Assembly: GCA_020722065.1 (NCBI GenBank)
Contig: DYLK01000002.1
Location: 128,714 to 167,115, forward strand
Source: Melioribacter roseus
GTDB taxonomy: Bacteria; Bacteroidota; Ignavibacteria; Ignavibacteriales; Melioribacteraceae
Length of the DNA stretch: 38,402 nucleotides
Direction of reading: 5' to 3'
The position numbers and the translations under genes are program-made. The notes beneath the pieces are model-generated. The model was not told the origin of the DNA. It ran no database searches and saw only the letters and a program-made list of their open reading frames with translations. This document shows, piece after piece, positions 12,046 through 20,800 of the stretch. Every line of letters starts with the position of its first letter. Position 1 is the first letter of the stretch.

Positions 12046-14145
12046 TTACTTGAGAAGAATCATCTTCTTTGTTTCTACAAAACTGCCACTTTGGAGTTTA
12101 TAGAAATAAACGCCACTTGCTAATTTACTTGCATCAAATGTAACTGTGTAATTTCCTGCGACTTTTTGTCCATTTACAAGGGTCGCTACTTCTTTTCCGA
12201 GTATGTTGTAAATCTTTAACACAACATTAGAAGTTACGGGAATCGAATAATTTATTTGTGTACTTGGATTAAATGGGTTTGGATAATTCTGTGAAAGAGA
12301 ATGTTTTTTTGGAATCGAATTATTAATTTGTTCTTCAATTCCAACTTCTTCTTCAAAATAAGCCCCACCATAATTTCCCATATCTGATCTCTCTAATCCT
12401 AAACCTGAACCACAATCGAGATGAGTATCAAGGAAAACTAAATTAGGAGTTCCAGCATCAATTGCAGGTGAATCCCAAACTGAACCGCAAGTAATTGCAC
12501 TAAGATGATAATCATTTTCTTGAATATTTCTAAAAAGTGGATCTTCATCTAAACATCCTTCTCCAAAGAAAGAATCATCCCAACCATTTTGAATAATTGA
12601 ATATTCGGCAGAGAATGCTCCATCATTTATATAGATATCTGGTTGTGAATTTCCCCAAAGAATTGAATTTAATAATTCTGGATTTGAATCATACATTAAA
12701 CTGAAACTTCCACCATTTGGGCTTGTATTTCCAGAAGCGGTTAAGTTAATAATATATGGTGATGAATTAAATAAAAAAGCAAATCCAGCATTTCCAGTTG
12801 ATATATTATTTATTGCTAACACGTTAGTAACTTGAGGAGAAGAATATGAAAAGAACATTGCCGCTCCATCATTTGCAGAGTTTCTTAAAAATTCCAATCT
12901 GTGCAAAATTGGTTCGGATGATTCAAGATAAATTGCACCACCAGCAGTTGCAAAATTTTGCTCAAAAACGTTGTATTCAATTCTTGGTGAAGCATTTTTA
13001 ATATATATCGCTCCTCCTAAATATGCTCGGTTATTTATGAAATTACTATGTAGAACTTTTAGGGTTGAATATGAATCTATTGATAAAGCTCCGCCTTTGT
13101 TGTTTCCTTCTTCATCTGCAATAACATTTGAGTTTTCGAAAACGCAATAATCTATATAAGAAGTTCCAACTTCAGTAGTATCAGTGTCATAAAACCTTAT
13201 TCCGCTCCAAGTTGCATCGGTTGAAGTGAAAATTATGGAATCTTCTTCATTTCCAACAGCTATTAAAGTACCAAAAACTTCAAATTTAGCATTATTTAGG
13301 AATGTAATTTTTGTCCCAGGATTTATTATTAATGTGTCGTTTGCTGAAACAAAAATATCTCCTTCAACTGTAACTTCTTCACAATCCCAAGTGCCTGAAA
13401 CTTCACCAATATAATAACATTCGGGTAAAATATTGTTAGTCCATCTGTTTGAAGAACCTCCAAAAGCCCCCATATCCGAGAGAGATGTTCCCAGACCAGC
13501 TTCACAATCAAGGACCAAATCAGAAATAAGTGGATTACCGCTATCAATTGCGGGAGAATTTACAAATCCACCACAACTAGTATTTTGAAGATGGAAATTA
13601 TCTCCATTTGCGTTAATAAAGGCTGGGTCATAGTTGTTTAGGTTTGTAGTTGTGGTATCCATTCCAGCGTAATAACCTTGTATAAGGGAATAATTGTATG
13701 TTGAATTATCACCTTGAACTTGAATATCATAGTTAATTCCGTTATTATAAATAATGGAATTGGTAACATTTGCGATTCCTGTTCCCCAAGTGTTTGCAAT
13801 AGCAGCAAAATCCGTTGAAGTATTATTTGCTATTGTTGAATTAATTACATTTATAGTAGCACTAGCTCCCATTGTAATTCCAGCACCAGCACTACTTGAA
13901 CCCCGAGTAACGTTTTTATAAATTAAACAATTTGACAAAGTAGCAGTAACGGGAATTTGACCATTTCCAGCGGCTGAAATTCCAATTCCACCAGCGGCAT
14001 AATCAGCAGAATTATAGGCAATTTCCACATTTTTCAAAATGGGATTGGTGCCAACAAATGAAATTCCAGCTCCTTCACTTCTTGAATAGTTATTAAATAC
14101 TTTTACTCTTTCCAATAAAGTTGATGGAGAATTAAGTATATACAT
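12046..14145 (-). CDS. C-terminal fragment of the broken beta-helix protein, with T9SS sorting domain
   Basis: 699 codons from the first ATG in this frame, though the frame is open further upstream to the A6 frameshift. It has beta-helix repeats such as GGAIYIKNASPRIEYNVFEQ and GGAIYLESSEPILHRLEFL, one DUF-like module starting YIGEVSGTWDC, and the sorting domain NYPNPFNPSTQINYS to the end (VETKKMILLK). On its own it has no signal peptide, so it could not be exported. See the entry 12046-16538. Confidence 0.6.
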   Translation of the reverse strand: MYILNSPSTLLERVKVFNNYSRSEGAGISFVGTNPILKNVEIAYNSADYAAGGIGISAAGNGQIPVTATLSNCLIYKNVTRGSSSAGAGITMGASATINVINSTIANNTSTDFAAIANTWGTGIANVTNSIIYNNGINYDIQVQGDNSTYNYSLIQGYYAGMDTTTTNLNNYDPAFINANGDNFHLQNTSCGGFVNSPAIDSGNPLISDLVLDCEAGLGTSLSDMGAFGGSSNRWTNNILPECYYIGEVSGTWDCEEVTVEGDIFVSANDTLIINPGTKITFLNNAKFEVFGTLIAVGNEEDSIIFTSTDATWSGIRFYDTDTTEVGTSYIDYCVFENSNVIADEEGNNKGGALSIDSYSTLKVLHSNFINNRAYLGGAIYIKNASPRIEYNVFEQNFATAGGAIYLESSEPILHRLEFLRNSANDGAAMFFSYSSPQVTNVLAINNISTGNAGFAFLFNSSPYIINLTASGNTSPNGGSFSLMYDSNPELLNSILWGNSQPDIYINDGAFSAEYSIIQNGWDDSFFGEGCLDEDPLFRNIQENDYHLSAITCGSVWDSPAIDAGTPNLVFLDTHLDCGSGLGLERSDMGNYGGAYFEEEVGIEEQINNSIPKKHSLSQNYPNPFNPSTQINYSIPVTSNVVLKIYNILGKEVATLVNGQKVAGNYTVTFDASKLASGVYFYKLQSGSFVETKKMILLK
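12108..12282. repeat. 175-bp T9SS sorting-domain repeat, copy 1
   Basis: Direct repeat of 16830-17004. I count 3 mismatches and no gap over 175 bp. It encodes the core of the sorting domain, from PNPFNPST to ASKLASGVYF, in the large T9SS gene. Confidence 0.9.
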
Positions 14146-14284
14146 TCCGCCACCTTGTCCGCCATAAGGGTCGTAATTATTATTAGAAAATTCTGAATCT
14201 TTAATTGTGTTTGTACTATTTTCTGATTTGAATCCATTTCCAATATTAGAATCTAAGTACGAACTCTCAATATTTATAATTGAG

Positions 14285-16339
14285 TTAAACGAAGTGATTC
14301 CAATTACGTTTTTTAGTTGAAATAGAGCTTATGAAATCTAAAGTTGAATTTTCAATACAAACTCCATAGGGACTACTATTTGATATTAAAGAATTCTTAA
14401 CTACAATATCAGATTGCTGAGCAAAAATACCTGCGTCTTGAGAACCAGACTCACCAACACAACTATCAATTTTTGTGTTTTCAATTTCAATATTCGATTC
14501 ATAAAGTGCAATTCCACGACCATTTACATATTTGAAATTACAATATTTAATTGTGGATTGTTCTTGATTATTTATTGTTGTAGAATGAAAAGTTAAACCG
14601 CCCCAAACACCAACATAATTCCAATTTGCGTAGCCAAGTGAATCTGAGAAGAAGAAAATTGAATCTGTTTCAGTTCCTTCTGCTAAAAGAGTTCCGAAAA
14701 TGTCAAATTTATAATTTCCAGTAAAATATATATTGGTACCAGGCATTATTGTTAAAGTTGAATCTTCAGGAATATAAATGTTTCCAATTATTTTTACTGT
14801 ATCAATATCCCAAATTCCAGAAACTTCACCAATGTAAGTGTCGCTTCGAACTGTAATATATTCATTTAAAACAAGAGTATCAGCTATTTCATAAGAATTT
14901 ACAATTAATTTTACCGAATAAACACCAGGTTCTTCATAAATATATGTTGGGTTTTGTTCGAAAGAATCAAACTCGCCATCGTTATTAAAATCCCAAGCAA
15001 ATTCAAGTGGGTCGTTTAATGATAAATTAGTAAAGTGTACTTCGAGTGGGGCTTTCCCGTGCAAATTATCGGCAATAAAATTAGCAATTGGTCTTTCTGT
15101 CCAAGCATTTAATTTACCACCGTAAGCTCCCATATCATTTCTTCTTGTTCCCCTTCCAGCATTATAACCCATTGCAAAATCATTGAAAAATGCATCTGGG
15201 TCACCTAAGTCAATAACAGGCGAGGAGGTTGAAAGGTGATAGTCTCTTTCCTCGCGATTTCGGAATTCAGGGTCGATATGTTTAACGCCTGGTCCTAAAT
15301 CAAGATTAGACCAAGGATATTGAACAGAAGAATAAACAACATCTACGTCATTGTAATATTCGTTTGCATTTATTCCAGAAGCATTATGCCAGATAATTGA
15401 ATTAACAATATTAGCATCCCAAGTATCGTATGAATATCCACCAATAACACCTTTCTTGTCAAGATTATCAGCAAGAACACAATTGATAAATTGAGCTCTT
15501 CCAAACTCTAAATGAATTGTAAAACCTTCATCATCAATAGTGTTATGGCAAAAGTTATGGTCGAAAATACAGTTCTGGAAATAGCCATGACTGTCGAAAG
15601 TAGCAGCTGAACCCCAGTGACCGGCACTATTACCGGAAAATTGGACATTTCTTATTGGAATATCTTGTTTTCCATATAAATATGAATAAATACCGCCTCC
15701 TTCTAAAGCCCTATTCCCATTAACTGTGGAAAGAGAAAAATCTAAAATTCCAATTGCAGAAGACTCAGTAGTTGCATTTCTACCCAAATAAATACCACCA
15801 CCTATATGAGCTTTATTATTAGTTATATTCAAGTACTTTAGTATATAATGAGTTGGTTCAAAATATTTTAAATAAGTACAAATTGCTCCACCCCATGAAT
15901 TAGCTTCATTGTTTAAGAAATCAGTATGTCGGATGTCGATATCACAACCATTTGACAAAATAGCTCCACCGTCATTATTAACCGCTTTATTTTGATTGAA
16001 TAAACAATGATGAATTAATATTTGCGAATCTTTAGCATAAATTGCCCCACCGCCAAAATCTGAGCCACCAAAAGCTAAATTTCTGTAGAAAAGTGAATAC
16101 CCAATTTCTAATCGGGATGAATTTTCAATATAAATTGCACCACCAGAAAGGTGTTCATCTTCACCTAAAATAGCTTTTCCGTTCTTAAAAGAACAAAATA
16201 AAATTTTAGAAGAATCAAGGCTATTTTCATTTGTATTGAAAAAACGGATTCCACCCCAGCCAATTGTAGTATCAACTGGTGAAAATGTAATTGAATCGAT
16301 TTCAGTTCCAACTGCGAGAAGTTGCCCGTAAACGTTCAT
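14285..16339 (-). CDS. N-terminal and middle fragment of the broken beta-helix protein
   Basis: 684 codons from an internal ATG; the real frame starts at the signal-peptide junction near 16489. It carries parallel beta-helix repeats (SGGAIYIENSSRLEIGYSLF, GGGAIYAKDSQILIHHCLF), the PKD domain (APLEVHFTNLSL, FAWDFNNDGEFDS, GVYSVKLIVNSYE) and the second module (YIGEVSGIWDIDTVKI). It ends in non-homologous residues RNWNHFV straight after the A6 tract, the mark of a frameshift. See the entry 12046-16538. Confidence 0.6.
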   Translation of the reverse strand: MNVYGQLLAVGTEIDSITFSPVDTTIGWGGIRFFNTNENSLDSSKILFCSFKNGKAILGEDEHLSGGAIYIENSSRLEIGYSLFYRNLAFGGSDFGGGAIYAKDSQILIHHCLFNQNKAVNNDGGAILSNGCDIDIRHTDFLNNEANSWGGAICTYLKYFEPTHYILKYLNITNNKAHIGGGIYLGRNATTESSAIGILDFSLSTVNGNRALEGGGIYSYLYGKQDIPIRNVQFSGNSAGHWGSAATFDSHGYFQNCIFDHNFCHNTIDDEGFTIHLEFGRAQFINCVLADNLDKKGVIGGYSYDTWDANIVNSIIWHNASGINANEYYNDVDVVYSSVQYPWSNLDLGPGVKHIDPEFRNREERDYHLSTSSPVIDLGDPDAFFNDFAMGYNAGRGTRRNDMGAYGGKLNAWTERPIANFIADNLHGKAPLEVHFTNLSLNDPLEFAWDFNNDGEFDSFEQNPTYIYEEPGVYSVKLIVNSYEIADTLVLNEYITVRSDTYIGEVSGIWDIDTVKIIGNIYIPEDSTLTIMPGTNIYFTGNYKFDIFGTLLAEGTETDSIFFFSDSLGYANWNYVGVWGGLTFHSTTINNQEQSTIKYCNFKYVNGRGIALYESNIEIENTKIDSCVGESGSQDAGIFAQQSDIVVKNSLISNSSPYGVCIENSTLDFISSISTKKRNWNHFV

Positions 16340-16586
16340 ATCATTATTATTTGAAAAAAATATTTGAACACCAGGTTCAATAATTAAACTTGAATCAGCA
16401 GCAATTGTTATTGTGCTATCAATAAAATATGGCGAGTTTTGCTTTGTCCAAATTCCTGAAACAAAACCGCCACTTATGTTGGTTTGAGCAAAAAAAATAA
16501 TTTTGAAGAATTATAAAAATTACAAGGAGTTTTCTCATTCTTGTATCCTCAATGTTTGTTTATTGTTAAAAAATTTTTTTAGATGT

Positions 16587-16594
16587 CAAAAATA
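16587..16594 (-). promoter_or_regulatory. Candidate -7 element for the large T9SS gene
   Basis: TATTTTTG on the minus strand matches TAnnTTTG exactly and would start a transcript about 43 nt before the ATG at 16538. No good TTTG lies at 19 nt; a TTG 23 nt upstream is the best partner, so activation by a bound regulator (see 16633-16648) would make sense. Confidence 0.4.
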
Positions 16595-16632
16595 AAAACA
16601 ACTCATCAGTAATTGTGCAATAAATAATATTG

Positions 16633-16648
16633 TGTGATATTAATCACA
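16633..16648. promoter_or_regulatory. Crp/Fnr-type palindromic operator candidate
   Basis: TGTGATATTAATCACA is TGTGA-N6-TCACA, the exact half-sites of the Crp family. It lies in the spacer between the two T9SS genes, its centre about 55-60 bp upstream of the predicted start of the large gene, a usual distance for activation. No Crp/Fnr gene is in the window. Chance occurrence cannot be excluded in AT-rich DNA. Confidence 0.45.
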
Positions 16649-16685
16649 TCCTCACACAAATTATTTGACTTTCGTATTATTATAA

Positions 16686-16720
16686 AAAATCTCTCTAAAG
16701 TTGTTCTAAAGAGAGATTTT
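16686..16720 (-). terminator. Intrinsic terminator after the 348-residue T9SS gene
   Basis: An 11-bp perfect stem (AAAATCTCTCT with AGAGAGATTTT) around a 13-nt loop, running into TTTTTTATA on the minus strand. It lies 48 bp beyond the stop of the gene at 16768. Confidence 0.75.
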
Positions 16721-16767
16721 AATTCAATTTTCGTAAAATATGAAAATCTAAACCATTGCAAATTTTA

Positions 16768-17814
16768 TTATTTAACTAAAATCATCTTTTTCGTTTCACC
16801 AAAACTGCCATTTTGTAATTTGTAGAAGTAAACGCCACTTGCTAATTTACTTGCGTCAAATGTAACTGTGTAGTTTCCTGCGACTTTTTGTCCATTTACA
16901 AGTGTCGCTACTTCTTTTCCGAGTATGTTGTAAATCTTTAACACAACATTAGAAGTTACGGGAATCGAATAATTTATTTGTGTACTTGGATTAAATGGGT
17001 TTGGGTAGTTTTGACTTAACACAAATTTTTCTGGGATTTCATTTGAGTTCACACTAATTCCAACTATTGGAAATTCAGATAAAATTGTTTTTCTTGAACC
17101 TGGGATATGAAATGAAGGCAAACCAAATTCTTCGCCTGAAAAATAAAATGTTTCTCGATATTCTAAAACAATCCAATTCCCAGGCGCAAGCCAATTATAA
17201 GTTGGAATACTAAATAATTTTATTGGAATTATGGTTAAATAATAAACATTTACTGATAATTCAAACTTTTTACAAGAAAAATTACCAATTTCAGTTTCAA
17301 GATTTTCATCTGATAATCGTTTAGATTCAACAGTAAATCTTAGCGGAACATCTACGGAATCAATCGTAATTGTTGTGTCGTAAGAAAAGATTTGTCGGGA
17401 ATTGTTTACATTTGAATTGAAATCATAAATCGCATACCAGCCAAAAAATTGAGAAATATCACCAAAATATTCACTTGGCAAACCTTCGAGCAAACTTCCA
17501 ACATATACATTTGCTAAATCAGATTCCAAAGCGACATAATTTGAATCGATATAAGGTAACAAGTTAATTGATTCTAAATTCCCAGTTTTGGATAAAATAA
17601 GATTAGCCTCTTTGTCGTTATAGTAAACAACATTCACCAAACTGTCCATTTCGTAAACTGTATATTCTGGGATTGGTTCGTTTAATGAATCCAAAGTTTC
17701 AACTTTGTATTTCCAAGTATAACCAAAATTATCTGGGAAATAATCAGAAGCATTTTGTGCTGGAAGAACCGAAAAAACAAAGTATAAAGGAATAATTGTT
17801 AGTAAACTTTTCAT
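16768..17814 (-). CDS. Secreted T9SS cargo protein, function unknown
   Basis: 348 residues. Signal peptide MKSLLTIIPLYFVFSVLPAQ (cut likely after PA), then about 250 residues with no family I recognise, beginning DYFPDNFGYTWKYKVETLD, a pattern seen in secreted proteins of this group. The last 75 or so residues are a type A T9SS sorting domain (LSQNYPNPFNPST, ILGKEVATLVNG, GETKKMILVK), so it should cross the outer membrane and be attached or released there. The ribosome binding site is AGGAGAG. Its sorting-domain DNA is almost identical to that of the large neighbouring T9SS gene. A terminator follows. Confidence 0.85.
   Translation of the reverse strand: MKSLLTIIPLYFVFSVLPAQNASDYFPDNFGYTWKYKVETLDSLNEPIPEYTVYEMDSLVNVVYYNDKEANLILSKTGNLESINLLPYIDSNYVALESDLANVYVGSLLEGLPSEYFGDISQFFGWYAIYDFNSNVNNSRQIFSYDTTITIDSVDVPLRFTVESKRLSDENLETEIGNFSCKKFELSVNVYYLTIIPIKLFSIPTYNWLAPGNWIVLEYRETFYFSGEEFGLPSFHIPGSRKTILSEFPIVGISVNSNEIPEKFVLSQNYPNPFNPSTQINYSIPVTSNVVLKIYNILGKEVATLVNGQKVAGNYTVTFDASKLASGVYFYKLQNGSFGETKKMILVK
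16830..17004. repeat. 175-bp T9SS sorting-domain repeat, copy 2
   Basis: Direct repeat of 12108-12282 with 3 mismatches by eye. The bases on both sides diverge quickly although they still code for the ends of the same domain. Confidence 0.9.
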
Positions 17815-17860
17815 TTTTCTCTCCTATTTTTTTTGTACTAAAATATGATTTTTAAGATAT

Positions 17861-20800
17861 TCAGATATGATTTAAATCAACAATACATTTATTATCTATA
17901 AAAAATGGACAGTTTGGACAGAAATGGTGGTTTGCTTCAAAATCCTTATTTCTAATTTTATGTACAATCTCGGCTATTTCTTTCCCAAATTCCATAATCT
18001 CAGTTTTAGCAAATATTCTTTTTTGGCTTAATTCTGGTTTTCTAAAAAATATTAACTGAATCTCAACACTATTTACATTTTCAAAAAGTTTGTAAATCAA
18101 ATATGAATAGAACTTAAGTTGAGGAAGATATTGTTCAAATTTTTGCAAATATTTTTGCTCGATATTTCTATCAGATTTGTAATCAATAATCAAAATTTTG
18201 TCTTCATATCGAATAATTTTATCTACTATTCCATATAAAAAATAATCATTTTCTTTAATGTAGATTTCCCTTTCATTCCAAAATTCTTCTCCATTTTGAA
18301 CAACACTACTTTCATTTGAATTGAAAAAATTATTCAAAATCGGCAGAATTTCTTCAAGAATTGATTTTCGCAGATTCAAATCGTTTGCAAACTGACCAAT
18401 TACTTCTTCAATTTCCGATTTTCGCTCGACATTCAGAATATTCAATTCCATTATTTTGTGCAAAATCGTCCCAATTAAATTCGATGGAATTTGTTCGTCT
18501 TCATTTTGTTCACTTGTGTGTTCAAACTCAACTTTTGAATTTAATAAACTTTGCAATTTCCCTAGACCAAGTTCATAAGTAAGTTCGTATTTTCTTGGAC
18601 ATTGCAAAAAATATGCAATTTTTGAAGCAGAAATCACTTCATTTTTCTCAAAATCTTTTAAAGGGAATGTTAAATTTTCTTTTTCAAGCACTTCTTCAGA
18701 TTTTTCTTCGTCCTCAATTATTTCGTCAATTATTTCTGATTTATTAATCATCATTTCAATTGAATCTTGATAAAACTCGTTTTTCTCCAAATTGATAAAA
18801 TCAAGATTTCCATTTATGGTAAACGGCAAGTCAGTTTCAGAAATTCCCAAACCTTCTAAAATCATTTTAAAAAAGCCATCATTTTTTACAATATTTTCTT
18901 TATTTGGCTTGTTCAATTTTGCGGAAATATACAATTCATCTTTTGCACGTGTAATTGCAACATAAAGCAATCGTTTAAATTCCGCTTCGTGCTTTTGCTT
19001 ATCGTAATATTTATAAATCCAATAAATAGAAGAAGTTAGATATTCATCATAATAATTTGCTGAAGGTGATTTCGCCACCAAGCCAAACGTTTTATCAATA
19101 AAAATTTCATTAGAATTTGCTGAATTTTTATTTAGTTGGGCATTCATTTTATAAAGAAATACTCGTTTGAAATCCAAACCTTTTGCTTTGTGAATTGTAA
19201 GAATTTGCACTTTATTTTCAGATTCGAACAATTCGGCATTACTTTCTTCAACTTTTTTTATTGAATGATCAAGAAATTCAATGAAATCGAACAAAGTGCT
19301 AATTTCGTTGCCAATTTTTGACAGTGAAATTGAGATTAATTTTTTGAGATTTGCAATATTTTGAATTCCATTCTTAGTTGCAGAAACCAAACCCCAAAAT
19401 CCACTATCTTCCAAAACAATTTTGATTAGAGAAAGCGGCTCCAAAAAATCTGCCATTTCAACATGCTTTTGAAGAATTTTCCTTGTATTTATAACAATTT
19501 CATTCTCAGTATTAAAATTCATTAACTTTTCCCAAAAAGAACTGCCGTTTTGTGAGAATATTTCCAAAATTAAACGATCTTCAAAGAGAAAAAATGGCGA
19601 GCGTAAAATTGCAACGAGTGAAAAATCATCTTCGGGAGAAAGTAAAAAAGAAAAATAATTTTTGAGATCAGTTATTACTGTTTGTTGATAAAACCCTTGT
19701 CCACCTACAATTGAATATGGAATTTTGGCTATTTGAAAAACTCTTTCCAATTCGCCAATAAAACTATTCTTATAAACAAGAATTCCGAACTCATCGAATT
19801 TTGCATTTTCTTTTAAAACAATTGATTTAATTTTTTTTGCTATTATTTCCGCTTCTGATAACTCAGAATCGTTCTCGACCAACAAAAATTCACATTTCCC
19901 TTTCTCTGATTTTGGTCGAGTTGAAACCATTTTATTGTATTCTACTTCATTAAAAATTGGGTTGGGATTTTTAAATATTTCGGCGAAAAGTACATTTGTG
20001 AAAAATGCCAAATTCGGAGCCAAACGAAAACTATGCGGAAGTTCCAAAACTTGTCCGTAATTGGCAGAAACTTTTGTTTTTGTCTCAGCAAAAATTTCAA
20101 GTTCAGCATTATTAAACATATAAATACTTTGCTTCTCGTCGCCAACTACAAATAAATTCCCTTTTTTCAGATATTCCAAAATCGGCAAAAATATCTCAAC
20201 TTGCGATTCGTTTGTATCTTGGAATTCATCAATCATTATAAACTTGAACTTTTCGCTTAATTCCGCTTGAATTTCCTTTTGAGAGATTACAAATTCCGAG
20301 TATAGAATTAAATCTTCAAAATCTAAAAATGAATTTTCTCGCTTTTTTTCAGTATAAATAGATAAGATTTCATCAAAAAAATTAAGAAAAGCCGAGTTTA
20401 ATAAAATTAGAGAATCAAGATTTTCATCTTTTTGGCTAATGTTAAAATCTTTTACTGCTGAATAAAATTCAGTAATTCTTCTTGATTTTTCGTCTGAATT
20501 TGAAATACTTTTTGCAACCTCACTACGAACAGCCGTTTTCAAAGTTAAAAATGTAGTGTAATAATCACTTTTCAATAAATATTTCAATTTTTCGAAAAGT
20601 TCGCCATTTATGGGGAAATTTTGTAGCCACCAATTCATTTTTTGAGCATTATCATTTTTAGGCTTTTCTGATAAAAATTCTGCACTAACTTCATTTAGCA
20701 AATGAAATATTTCATCAATTTTTGAAGAAAATATCTCTTTGAAATATCTATCAAATTTTTCAAGAATTATGGATTTTGTATCAGAATTCGAATAAAATTC

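Larger units (their letters stand above)
12046..16538 (-). pseudogene. Very large T9SS-secreted beta-helix protein broken by two frameshifts
   Basis: Read with two single-base corrections, this is one gene of 1,497 codons. The ATG at 16538 (GAGG site upstream) gives MRKLLVIFIILQNYFF; an eight-T run (16490-16497) then puts the frame out. Dropping one T continues with the signal cleavage AQTNISGG. The frame holds to 14309-14314, a six-A run; dropping one A joins STKNVIGITS and runs on to the stop. The whole has three related modules (near 16490-16250, 14840-14580, 13420-13190; each with G-x-W, TLIIxPGT and a FGTLLAxGTExDSIxF line), many GGAIY/GGGIY parallel beta-helix repeats, a PKD domain (about 15090-14870) and a C-terminal T9SS sorting domain. 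Surface adhesin or coat protein is inferred. Errors in the assembly, true decay or slippage are all possible. Confidence 0.8.

Noticed and set aside
16634-16825. 63-residue plus-strand ORF in the T9SS spacer
   Set aside because: No ribosome site, covers a terminator and the end of the opposite gene, no recognisable protein features.
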